Shown: positions 1 to 7,665 of the stretch, one piece after another
Position numbering within the stretch: the first letter of the stretch is position 1
How the letters are laid out: the number at the start of each line of letters is the position of its first letter
Made by a program: the position numbers and the translations under genes
Notes under the pieces: model-generated
The model's database searches: none
What the model was told of the DNA's origin: nothing
What the model saw: only the letters and a program-made list of their open reading frames with translations
NCBI GenBank assembly: GCA_964512045.1
Contig: CAZEJK010000107.1
Coordinates: 1 to 16,733 of the forward strand
Reading direction: 5' to 3'
DNA: 16,733 nt
From: CAZEJK01 sp964512045
GTDB lineage: Bacteria > Acidobacteriota > Thermoanaerobaculia > Thermoanaerobaculales > Sulfomarinibacteraceae

Positions 1-68
1 CGGATCCGGGCGGAGTGCGGCGCCGGACAGCGCCGCAACCGTCAGCGGACCCGCCCCACCGCGACCCG

Positions 69-97
69 CTGAACGCGATCGCAAGATCAGGCACAAT
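69..97 (+). promoter_or_regulatory. Weak sigma70-like promoter candidate upstream of the SGNH-TPR gene
   Basis: CTGAAC at 69-74 and CACAAT at 92-97 are separated by 17 bases and lie about 60 bases before the ATG at 160. Both hexamers match the consensus only partially, and the host promoter preference is unknown. The rest of 1-159 shows no gene I can support. Confidence 0.2.
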
Positions 98-159
98 GGC
101 TGCGCCAGTCAGCTGCGCGCCCGCCAGGGATGCGGACCGTCGGACTGAGAAGGAGAGCA

Positions 160-2790
160 ATGACAACGACTCAGAGCACAGGTTGGCGTCGATGGTTCCC
201 CCGCCTCGCGGTCGCGGTGATCGCTCCGTTGCTCGTCCTCAGCGGCGCTGAGGGGCTCCTGCGGCTCGTCGGAAGCGGCTACCCGACGCGGTTCTTCGTC
301 GACGCCGGCGATGGCGTCCATCTCACCGGCAACGACCGGTTCGCATGGCGGTTCTTCTCGCCGGACCTGGCGCGCACCCCGCCGGAGCTGTACCTTCAGC
401 GCCACGCCCCGGACGGCGCGTTCCGCATCTTCGTGCTCGGCGGCTCCGCTGCGATGGGCACGCCGGAACCGGCGTTCGGCCTTGCCCGGATGCTCCAGGT
501 GCACCTGGAGTCGCTCTACCCCGGGCAGCAGTTCGAGGTGCACAACGTCGCGATGGCCGCGATCAACTCGCACGTGGTCCGTCTCATCGCCTCGGAGTGT
601 GCCCGACTCGAGCCCGATCTGATCGTCGTCATGCTCGGCAACAACGAGGTGGTCGGACCGTACGGTCCGGGTACGGTGTTCCAGGGCTACCAGCCGAGCA
701 CGGCCGTGATCCGGCTCAGCGTGTGGGCCCGCAGCCTGCGACTCGGCCAGCTCATCGAAAGCGCTGTCGGCTCGGTGGCTCGCGAAGCGCAGCCTCCAGG
801 GAGCTGGCGTGGTCTCGAGATGTTCCTCGGCCACCCGGTACCGGCCACCGATCGGCGCCTGGAGCGGATGGCCGCCAACCTGTCTGAGAACCTCCACGCC
901 ATCGTCCGCACATCCGCGTCCGCGGGAGCGCCGGTCCTGCTGAGCACGGTTCCGGTCAACCTCAAAGACTCACCGCCGTTTGCGAGCCTCCACGGCGAGC
1001 AGGTCGATGATGATGCGCGACGTCGGATCGAGCGTGCGATGCGGACCGCCATCAGCGCTGAGGTCACCCTCGATCAGGCGCTCGTGGCCGCCGAGAGCGC
1101 CGTGGCCGCTGACCACCAGTTCGCCGAGGCCCACTATCAGTACGGCCGTTTGCTTGCCGCATCCGGTCGGCTCGACGAGGCTCGGATCGAGCTCGAGCGA
1201 GCCCGGGACACGGACGCTCTCCGGTTCCGCGCCGACTCCAGGATCAATGCGGTCATCCGGCGCGTGGCAAGCGAGCACCCCAACGCGACGCTGGTCGACG
1301 GCATCACGGCGTTGCAGCACGCTCCGGAGAGCATCGCCGGCCTGCTCGGATCGGAGCTCTTCTGGGAGCACGTCCACCTCCGGTTCGAAGGCACCTACCG
1401 GTTGGCCGCGGCCATCGCCGAGGCCGCTGGCAACGTGCTGCCTGTGCGCGCCAAAGGGGCCCTACCAACCATCGCGCAGTGCCGTCAACGGCTAGCGTTC
1501 ACCAGCTGGGACCATCTGCAGATGGTGAACACGATCTGGCGAATGACGCGCCGCGCACCGTTTGCGATCCAGTCCAACCACGAGCTGCGCACCCGCGTGC
1601 TCGGCCGGGAGCTGACGGCTGCTCGCGCTCGGCACGATCCGGATGCCTCGCAGGCCACGCTGACCGAGGCCGTCGAGCGGGCGCCACACGACCTGTCCCT
1701 GCGGGTACGGCTCGCCCGCCTGCTGCAAAGCTCCGGACAGCTCGAGGATGCCATCACGCAGTGGCGACGGCTGCTGCAACAGGTCCCGGAGCACGTGGCA
1801 TGGAGAACCCAGATGGCGTTCGCGCAGCTCGATGCCGGCCAGACCGCCACCGCGGTCGCCGAGCTCGAGCGTGTCGTGCAGTCGCGGCCACAGCGGCCGT
1901 CTGCGCACGTCAACCTCGGCATTGCGCTGCAGGCAGCGGGTCGCGTCAGCGACGCCCGGCAGTCGTTCGAGAGGGCGCTTACGCTCGACCCGGTGTCCAC
2001 TCCGGCGCGGCTGAACCTCGGCGCGTTGCACGCCGCCAACGGCAGGCTCGACGAGGCGGAGGACAGCTACCGCGCCGTGGTCACCGCCGACCCCAGATCC
2101 TCCGAGGGGCACTTCCGCCTCGGTGAGATCCTCGCGGCGCGGGGCCGGTCAGAGGAGGCCGAGACCGCATTCCGGACGGCGTTCGAGCTCGACCCGGCGG
2201 ATCCGCGGCCGGCCGCTGCCGCCGCTCGTCTCCTCGTGGAGAGCCATCGGGCCGGCGAGGCGATCACGATGCTCGAGGCGGCAGCGGCCATGGCGCCGGA
2301 TGCCGCGTCCGTGCTGGCGCACCTCGGCGACCTCCGGCTCGCGACCGGCGATGCGGCGGGCGCCGCGCGCGCGTTCCGAGCGGCGCTGGCACAGGCGCCG
2401 CGGCTCGCATCGGCCCGCATCAACCTCGCGGTTGCCTTGCAGCTGCTCGGCCAACCCGCCGCAGCGATCGAGACCTACACCACGCTGCTCGAGCACCATC
2501 CGGAGCACGTCCACGGACGTCTCGGCCTCGGATGGTTGCTCGCCACGTCCCGCGACCCCTCCCTACGCGACGCCGAGCAGGCTCGCCGGTTGCTGGGCGA
2601 GGCGCTGCAGCGCGTCGGCGACGATCTCAACGCCAAAATCTCTGCCGCGACCCTTGCCGAGGCCCTCGGCGACACGTCCCGCGCTCGCCAGATCCTGACG
2701 ACGGCGCTCGACCAGGCCAGCGCGCGCAACGACGAGCGGGCGCTCGCCGCCATCAGCGAGCGGCTTGCCGCCCTGTCAAACGGGACGTGA
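160..2790 (+). CDS. Membrane-anchored SGNH-hydrolase-like protein with TPR repeats
   Basis: An 876-residue protein. The ATG at 160 is preferred over the in-frame ATG at 130 because AGGAG (151-155) lies just before it. Residues 15-38 form an N-terminal membrane anchor, placing the rest outside the cytoplasm. Residues 88-162 look like the first part of an SGNH/GDSL fold: GGSAAMG at 94-100 (candidate nucleophile Ser96) and GNNE at 160-163 (block III Gly/Asn). A late WEHVH at 402-406 gives a block V-like His406, with Glu403 where Asp is usual. A TPR-like unit (about 303-350) is inserted between blocks III and V, and residues about 490-870 are a continuous TPR array. Family knowledge suggests an esterase or acyl-modifying enzyme on envelope glycans or lipids, but substrate and activity cannot be told from sequence. 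It is monocistronic by layout and followed by strong hairpins. Confidence 0.85.
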   Translation: MTTTQSTGWRRWFPRLAVAVIAPLLVLSGAEGLLRLVGSGYPTRFFVDAGDGVHLTGNDRFAWRFFSPDLARTPPELYLQRHAPDGAFRIFVLGGSAAMGTPEPAFGLARMLQVHLESLYPGQQFEVHNVAMAAINSHVVRLIASECARLEPDLIVVMLGNNEVVGPYGPGTVFQGYQPSTAVIRLSVWARSLRLGQLIESAVGSVAREAQPPGSWRGLEMFLGHPVPATDRRLERMAANLSENLHAIVRTSASAGAPVLLSTVPVNLKDSPPFASLHGEQVDDDARRRIERAMRTAISAEVTLDQALVAAESAVAADHQFAEAHYQYGRLLAASGRLDEARIELERARDTDALRFRADSRINAVIRRVASEHPNATLVDGITALQHAPESIAGLLGSELFWEHVHLRFEGTYRLAAAIAEAAGNVLPVRAKGALPTIAQCRQRLAFTSWDHLQMVNTIWRMTRRAPFAIQSNHELRTRVLGRELTAARARHDPDASQATLTEAVERAPHDLSLRVRLARLLQSSGQLEDAITQWRRLLQQVPEHVAWRTQMAFAQLDAGQTATAVAELERVVQSRPQRPSAHVNLGIALQAAGRVSDARQSFERALTLDPVSTPARLNLGALHAANGRLDEAEDSYRAVVTADPRSSEGHFRLGEILAARGRSEEAETAFRTAFELDPADPRPAAAAARLLVESHRAGEAITMLEAAAAMAPDAASVLAHLGDLRLATGDAAGAARAFRAALAQAPRLASARINLAVALQLLGQPAAAIETYTTLLEHHPEHVHGRLGLGWLLATSRDPSLRDAEQARRLLGEALQRVGDDLNAKISAATLAEALGDTSRARQILTTALDQASARNDERALAAISERLAALSNGT

Positions 2791-2893
2791 CGATCGCCTC
2801 GGCCAGAGCACGGCAACCGTCACCCGAGCACGCACGAACATCGGCCAACTGGACCACACGCGCCTTCCCAAGCCAACGACACGCACGAGACGA

Positions 2894-2921
2894 GATGACC
2901 CGGCCAGCGGGCCGGGTCATC
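2894..2921 (+). terminator. Perfect 12-bp stem hairpin, likely terminator or mRNA end
   Basis: The arms at 2894-2905 and 2910-2921 are exact reverse complements (GATGACCCGGCC in the 5' arm) around a 4-base loop. The hairpin lies about 100 bases after the SGNH-TPR stop. No T-run follows, so classical intrinsic termination is not certain; an mRNA-stabilising or processing hairpin is the alternative. Confidence 0.55.
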
Positions 2922-2946
2922 GGGCCGCATCGATGCCCGAAGCTCG

Positions 2947-2966
2947 CAGAAGCAATAACGCTTCTG
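2947..2966 (+). repeat. Second inverted repeat in the 2791-3049 gap
   Basis: CAGAAGC (2947-2953) and GCTTCTG (2960-2966) form a 7-bp stem around the AT-rich loop AATAAC. It lies 25 bases after the 12-bp hairpin. It may be a second terminator stem or an operator for the next gene. The remainder of 2791-3049 shows no supportable gene. Confidence 0.35.
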
Positions 2967-3049
2967 AGCAGCCCGGCCCCGGCCCCGGCAGCCGGATCCC
3001 GGCCATCCGGCCCCAGCACAGTATCCACGCGCTGTGCGAAACTGCCAGG

Positions 3050-3583
3050 GTGAACCGCGGCGAACCGACCTCCGAGACGACCTCGACCTACCGGCACCCT
3101 TCGCCTCCTCGGCTTGGGGGAACGCTCGCACGCTTTCTTCTGTGGAACCTCGTCGGCTTTCCGGCGTGGTTCCCGATGCTCGTCCTCGGCCACCCGGGTC
3201 TGGGCGCCATCGCCGGCTTTGTGGTGGTCGGCGGAGGCTCGTGGTGGCTCTGGCTCACACTGCACACCGTTGATGCCGTGCGCCTCGGCGCAACCACGAT
3301 CGCAGTCAAACGACGCGGTGCATGGACCGAGATTCCGCTCGAAAGCGCCTGGGCTCGACCCTCCAAGCTGACCGTGTTCACCTCCGGTGGCGGGTTCATG
3401 CTGCGCTCCGAGACGCACACAGGGCTCTGGTTCGTCGCCAGGGCCACCGACGGCTACCTGGAGCTGACCGCCCGCCTCGCGATGTCCGTTCGCGGCGGCA
3501 CAGCGTTCTCGAGCGCTGTGTTCGCAGACCGTCTGGAGCGGCGGAAGCCGGACTCCGACGGTCAATCGTCAAACCAAGACTGA
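3050..3583 (+). CDS. Small two-helix membrane protein of unknown function
   Basis: A 177-residue product if it starts at the GTG at 3050. Two hydrophobic helices (about 27-47 and 50-71), joined by a short turn, form a membrane hairpin. They are followed by a soluble region (about 75-145) rich in beta-type segments (TTIAVKRRG, GGGFMLRSE, GLWFVARA). That resembles the layout of small bacterial PH-like membrane proteins, but I cannot name a family. The reading frame stays open to 2765, upstream of the preceding stop, but that stretch covers both hairpins and does not look like protein, so the late start is favoured. No good ribosome-binding site precedes the GTG, so the start is uncertain. It converges on the kinase gene with 11 bases between stops. 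Confidence 0.6.
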   Translation: MNRGEPTSETTSTYRHPSPPRLGGTLARFLLWNLVGFPAWFPMLVLGHPGLGAIAGFVVVGGGSWWLWLTLHTVDAVRLGATTIAVKRRGAWTEIPLESAWARPSKLTVFTSGGGFMLRSETHTGLWFVARATDGYLELTARLAMSVRGGTAFSSAVFADRLERRKPDSDGQSSNQD

Positions 3584-3594
3584 GCCCCCCGACA

Positions 3595-6423
3595 TCACAG
3601 CTCCTCGAGAAGCTCGATCTGCCGATCCACCTCGGCGACCCAGTTCCAGTACCGCGAGCTCTCGTCGATCTGCCCGGAGTCCGCCAGGGCCTGCAACCGC
3701 AACCGTGCAGAGCGGAAAGCCCGCAGTGCGGCCTGGCGATCCCCATGCTCCAGGTTCGCCTCCCCCAGCTTGTACCAGCTCACCACCTCGTCCGTCTGGG
3801 CCAGGAGATTGTCGGGCGAGGCCCTCGCGACGCGAACGGAAAGCTCGGCGCCACGCTCGTAGGCACGGATCGCCTCCGCGGCCCGACCCATCTGCAGCTC
3901 GAGATCCCCCAGCCGGTTGTGACAGATGAACAGGTCCCTCTGGGCCTCGAGACTCGATGGGTTGAGCTCCAAGATCTCCTCTGCCACAGCCCGCGCGTCC
4001 TCGTACAAAGCCAGCGCCGCCGACTCGCCTCGAGCATCGCGTTCGAGATCGCCCAAGGTGAGCACCGTTGGCAACAGGTCTCGGCGGTGGTTGACATTCG
4101 ATGGGTCCGACTCCACCAGCGCCTGCTGAATGGTCCGAGCGCGCCGAAGGCGCTCCGCCGCCGCGTCGTAGGCGTCTGCGGACGCAGCCATGTGGCCAAG
4201 GTCGAACCACAGTAGCCCCTGCAACCGCAAGGCGCTGGGTTGATGGCCAGCTGCTGTGGACGCCTGCTGCGCTCGGCTCAGCGCATCGGCGTACACAGCC
4301 TCGGCCATCTCGGTGTCGCCGCTGGCGAGGACTGTATCCCCCAGACGCTGCTGCGCCTCGGCAAGCCCTTCCAAGGTCTGTGACCGCACGAGGCTCTCGT
4401 CGCCGACCGCTTCGAGCTGCCGTTTGCGGACGTCGACCGCGAGCTCCGCAAAGGCACGAGCCTCGTCAGCCCGTTCGAGATCCACCAGAGCATCGACCAT
4501 CCCAAGGTATGCGGACGCCAGCACCTCCAACGAGGTTGCGTCCAGATCCTCAACGCCGTGCTCGCCCTCGGTGACACGCTCGATCGCAGCCCGGTACCAT
4601 TCCAGAGAACGACCGACGTCTCCCATCGCATAGTCATGGAGAATGTCGGCGAGCAACCTCTCAGCGTTGGCAGTATCTGCCGGCGCCACCTTCTGCTCGG
4701 CGTCAAGCCGACGGAGGATCTCTACCGCCCTCCTCTGGTGGCGCTCCGCTGCATCGCGCATGCGCGCCGAGAAGAAGATCCTGGCCAGGCTCGAGTGCGC
4801 AGCAGCCAGGCTCTCATCCACTTCGTGCAGCTCCTCGGCGGAGTCCACAGCAGACGCAACGCGCTGAAGACCTCCGATCGCGTGGTCCAGGAGGACGCGA
4901 CGCAGCGGCTCCATGGCAGGCCGACCTTCTAGCTGTGCGTCCACCTCGTTCACAAGGGTCTCGAGCGTACCGAGGGCGAGGTTCCTCTGCTCCGCAGCGT
5001 GACGCTCTGCGACTCGCGCGCGATCTCGAGCGTTCACGATCGTCACCATCGATACGGACACCGTCACAACCACCGCGACGGCGAGCACGGCTGCCACGTG
5101 TTTCAGACGGGATACCATCCTCTGGCGAGAGTCTCTCTGCAGCCGCGCCCGCTCGATGGTTCGCAACAGGTCGCGCTGCGAGTCCTCGTTCGGGCCGATC
5201 AAGGAAGCCGCGAGGTCCAGGTCCTGTCTGGCAAGTGCACACCGCGCATACCTCGTACGCGCCTGCAGCGCTCCCTCTCGAGCGGCGCGGTTCTCCGGCC
5301 AGAGCTCGAGCGCCTCCTCGAAGCCGTGCACAGCTCGAGCATACCCGTCGTAGCCCGCCTCATCCGCGGCCCCGTTGAGCACCTCGGCCGCTCTCCGCGC
5401 GAGCAGCTCGCTGTCAGCGTGGCTCTGCGCCTGACGGATCGCCGACTGTAGCTCTTGGACCGAAGCAAAGCGGTCAGCAGGGTCCGCAGCCATCGCCCGC
5501 CTCGCCACCTGCACCAGCTCGCCAGTCACCTCAGTCTGAGCAATCTCGTTGCGAGCTGCAGCGCTCAAGCACTCCAACACTGAAGCTCCAGGATGCGGAC
5601 GCTCGCCTGTCAGCACCTGAAACAGGATTCCACCGAGCAGGTAGACATCGGAAGCAAATGAGATAACGTCCGCTTCCCCCCGAGCCATCTCTGGCGCCAT
5701 GTACGCAGCCGTACCCGAGCTCGCTTCTCCACCTTCTAGCCGGCGAGCACGTGCGCCTCGCTGGACTGCCACTGCCAGGCCCCAGTCCACAACCACGACC
5801 TCGCCGTACTCCCCCAGCATCACGTTGTGCGGCTTCAGATCACGGTGCACGATGCCTCTGGAATGAGCGAACGCCACAGCGTCACAGACCTTGAGCAGGA
5901 TCTCGAGGTTCTCGCGCTCGCCGCGAGTCGCAATCACGTCGCTCCACGGGACGCCACGGACCCAACGCATCACCGACAGCAGTGAGCCGTCAGCGGTCTC
6001 GCCCACCTCATACACGGGCACGATATTCGGATGCTCGAGACCGGCGGTCACCGCAGCCTCGTCGAGGAACAGACTCCGCACCCGCTGCGAGTCTGACAGC
6101 TCGGGACGCAGCATCTTGACCGCCACCTCGCGATCGAGCGACATCTGCCGTCCGGTCACCACGACGCCCATTCCGCCGCGACCGATCTCGTCTTCGAGCA
6201 TGAAGTCCGCAGACACCTCGGGCGCGAGTCGAACCCGACGGGGACGCAGCCCGATGAGATCGGCAACCGGTGCCTCCCGTGGCAACTGAATGGTCTCGTC
6301 CGGCAAGGCCGTTGCGAGCTCGGCATCGCTCCACGGCACGTCGTAAAGCCAGGTTCCTTGCGCTGAGGAACCGGACTCCTGCAGCGCCTCCGGACGGTCT
6401 GCTTCACGCTCGTCGCGCGCCAC
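3595..6423 (-). CDS. Hanks-type Ser/Thr protein kinase with transmembrane segment and TPR-like sensor region
   Basis: A 942-residue protein starting at a GTG preceded by GGGAGG (6429-6434) at 5-base spacing. The cytoplasmic kinase domain spans about 76-330: glycine loop GRGGMG (81-86), catalytic Lys103 in VAVKML, helix-C Glu122, HRDLKPHN (193-200, Asp195 and Asn200), DWG at 213-215 in place of DFG, APE at 243-245 and SDVY with Asp259. All catalytic residues are present, so it should be active; DWG is common in bacterial kinases of this type. A region of about 340-435 with TPR-like helices precedes one transmembrane helix (about 442-464). The extracytoplasmic half (about 470-940) is helical with repeated TPR-like units and likely senses or scaffolds a partner. 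It lacks PASTA domains. It is the last gene of the SIR2/zinc-ribbon/kinase unit, starting 18 bases after the zinc-ribbon stop. Confidence 0.93.
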   Translation of the reverse strand: MARDEREADRPEALQESGSSAQGTWLYDVPWSDAELATALPDETIQLPREAPVADLIGLRPRRVRLAPEVSADFMLEDEIGRGGMGVVVTGRQMSLDREVAVKMLRPELSDSQRVRSLFLDEAAVTAGLEHPNIVPVYEVGETADGSLLSVMRWVRGVPWSDVIATRGERENLEILLKVCDAVAFAHSRGIVHRDLKPHNVMLGEYGEVVVVDWGLAVAVQRGARARRLEGGEASSGTAAYMAPEMARGEADVISFASDVYLLGGILFQVLTGERPHPGASVLECLSAAARNEIAQTEVTGELVQVARRAMAADPADRFASVQELQSAIRQAQSHADSELLARRAAEVLNGAADEAGYDGYARAVHGFEEALELWPENRAAREGALQARTRYARCALARQDLDLAASLIGPNEDSQRDLLRTIERARLQRDSRQRMVSRLKHVAAVLAVAVVVTVSVSMVTIVNARDRARVAERHAAEQRNLALGTLETLVNEVDAQLEGRPAMEPLRRVLLDHAIGGLQRVASAVDSAEELHEVDESLAAAHSSLARIFFSARMRDAAERHQRRAVEILRRLDAEQKVAPADTANAERLLADILHDYAMGDVGRSLEWYRAAIERVTEGEHGVEDLDATSLEVLASAYLGMVDALVDLERADEARAFAELAVDVRKRQLEAVGDESLVRSQTLEGLAEAQQRLGDTVLASGDTEMAEAVYADALSRAQQASTAAGHQPSALRLQGLLWFDLGHMAASADAYDAAAERLRRARTIQQALVESDPSNVNHRRDLLPTVLTLGDLERDARGESAALALYEDARAVAEEILELNPSSLEAQRDLFICHNRLGDLELQMGRAAEAIRAYERGAELSVRVARASPDNLLAQTDEVVSWYKLGEANLEHGDRQAALRAFRSARLRLQALADSGQIDESSRYWNWVAEVDRQIELLEEL

Positions 6424-6441
6424 GTCGACCTCCCAGCTCGA

Positions 6442-6645
6442 TCACTCCTTCGCCTGCTCGGCCCACGCACACAGCTCGTCCTTGAACCGTTCGATGGTCT
6501 CCGGATACCTGGCGGCGGGCAGCTCCACGGTGCACGACCTGCACACGATGCGTGCCGCGGCTCAGCGGCCCTTGAGGGTGGCTACTGCACCACACAGAGG
6601 GCACCGGAGAACCGGTCCGTGCGAACGTCGGTTCTCTTCCAGCAT
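6442..6645 (-). CDS. Small zinc-ribbon protein interrupted by in-frame TGA (possible selenoprotein or nonsense allele)
   Basis: From the ATG at 6645 one frame reads 27 codons, a TGA at 6564-6562, then 39 codons to a TGA at 6444-6442. The first part has CPLCG (Cys15, Cys18) and the second has CRSC (Cys35, Cys38). Together they form a CxxC-16-CxxC zinc ribbon, followed by a helical tail (ERFKDELCAWAEQ). Both halves look coding: by my count 17 of 27 codons before the TGA and 35 of 39 after it end in G or C. An in-frame GTG at 6660 is an alternative start; neither start has a good ribosome-binding site. The gene lies between SIR2 and the kinase and ends 18 bases before the kinase start. Read-through as selenocysteine, a nonsense mutation, or a sequence error (for example from CGA or GGA) are all possible. 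I do not recognise the family. Confidence 0.55.
6528..6547 (-). promoter_or_regulatory. SECIS-like hairpin just downstream of the in-frame TGA
   Basis: On the reverse strand, 6547-6528 folds as CG, a bulged T (6545), GTGCA, loop GGTCG (6539-6535), TGCAC, CG. That is seven pairs with a single 5'-side bulged U. The loop starts 22 bases after the TGA. Bacterial SECIS elements are known to lie close downstream of UGA and to need a G in the apical loop and an upstream bulged U. The 17-base E. coli fdhF hairpin (GGTTGCAGGTCTGCACC, from memory) shares TGCAGGTC and TGCACC with this one, in a different codon phase. No SelB-binding evidence exists here. Confidence 0.4.
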
Positions 6646-6709
6646 GTGGTCAGCATACACCGTCCAACGCAGCCAACAGCGGCGCGCAGAGCATGGCGTT
6701 CTCGCCGGA

Positions 6710-7563
6710 TCAGACGAGCGCATCGATCCGCCGGAGCGCCTCCAGCGCCGGAACGCCGAGGGAGATCTGTCCCGGAGGCGCCGATGCCTCGCGCGTGTTG
6801 ATCCGGATCAGGCTGCCGGTCCCACCCTGCGCACTCCGCTCTGACATGGTACGGACCGTCGGTACCGCCGTACCAGCTCCGATCTCCACCACCACCATCT
6901 CACGCTCCCCGACCCGAGTCAGCCAGTCACGCAGTCTACGGTGCTGCGCCGAGCTCCGGTGGGCCACCCAGGCCCAGTCGCCGAACATCAGGACGTTCGG
7001 TCGCGCCATCCTCCCGCAGTGCGGACAGGCCGGCCACGGCTCGGCGGCCTGCAAGGTCTCCTCGTCCACCGTGATCTCGGTGCCTTCTGCACTCCAGATC
7101 TCGTCGATACACGGTACTGCGCATTGGAGATGGTGAATCGAGCCGTGGCACTCGACGATGCGCTCCTCGTCGAAACCTGCCCGTTGGAACTGCCCGTCGA
7201 CGTTCGAGGTGAACACGAACAGCTCTCGCTGCTGCGTCGCTCCCCATCGTCGCACAATCTCGAAGCCCTCGTGCGGCAGGGTCGCCCGGTACAAGTTCAG
7301 CCGCTGCCCGTAAAACCCCCAGGCCACGGCAGGGTCCCGATCGAACCACGACGGGTTCGCCATCTCCACGAACGAGAGCCCACGCCGGGCCAACGGCGGA
7401 TAGGCCTTCCAGAACCCTTGATGACCGCGGAAGTCGGGAAGCCCGGAGTCCACTCCGATCCCGGCGCCTGCCGTGACCAGGATGGCCTGCGCGCGTCGGA
7501 CAGCGCGTGCAGCTCTGTGGAAACGATCGCCCTCGCCCGTTCTGGCTCCCCCGGAAAGCTCAA
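6710..7563 (-). CDS. SIR2-family NAD-dependent protein deacylase, N-terminus split by an apparent frameshift
   Basis: The main frame carries the sirtuin core: GAGIGVDSGLPDFRG (NAD site, partly upstream of the first in-frame GTG at 7453), TSNVDGQF, ECHGSIHH with the catalytic His, zinc cysteines in QCAVPC and CPHCG, RPNVLMFGD, and EIGAGTAVP near the C-terminus. It should remove acyl groups from lysine using NAD in the cytoplasm. No ATG, GTG or TTG exists upstream in that frame before a stop. A TTG at 7563 in another frame has an excellent GGGAGG (7568-7573) and begins MSFPGEPERARAIVSTELHALSDA, joining naturally to AILVTAGAG if one base is gained or two lost near 7489-7495, a GCGCGCG run. It is the first gene of the unit with the zinc-ribbon and kinase genes. 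Confidence 0.85.
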
Positions 7564-7567
7564 CCAG

Positions 7568-7573
7568 CCTCCC
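7568..7573 (-). promoter_or_regulatory. Ribosome-binding site deciding the SIR2 start
   Basis: GGGAGG on the reverse strand lies 4 bases before the TTG at 7563-7561. It is the only good initiation signal upstream of the sirtuin NAD motif. It supports a true start in the other frame and hence the frame disruption. Confidence 0.6.
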
Positions 7574-7632
7574 GTCGATCCAGAATAGCGCGCCGCACCG
7601 CGAAACGGTAGCCTCCGTCTGAACGGGCGCAG

Positions 7633-7656
7633 CCTGACGGCTTATGGTTCGTCAGG
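7633..7656. repeat. Inverted repeat between divergent genes, overlapping a ribosome-binding site
   Basis: CCTGACG (7633-7639) and CGTCAGG (7650-7656) are perfect 7-base arms around a 10-base spacer. The right arm contains part of the AGGTAGG stretch that precedes the ATG at 7666. It could be an operator for the divergent SIR2 and PH-like genes, or an mRNA hairpin masking the start. Confidence 0.35.
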
Positions 7657-7665
7657 TAGGTGTCG

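Noticed and set aside
2765..3049. Upstream extension of the small membrane protein gene to 2765
   Set aside because: The added residues overlap the previous gene's end, span two hairpins and look non-coding.
3322..4215. A 297-codon forward open frame over the end of the membrane-protein gene and the kinase C-terminus
   Set aside because: It overlaps two better-supported genes, has no motif and is Arg-rich.
6404..6604. A 66-codon reverse frame between the kinase and SIR2
   Set aside because: It overlaps the kinase start and reads as Arg/Gly-rich sequence without motifs; the adjacent frame with CxxC pairs explains the region better despite its TGA.
7485..7500. Programmed ribosomal frameshift in SIR2
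   Set aside because: No slippery heptamer or A/T-rich slip site is present at the junction; a GC-run indel is simpler.
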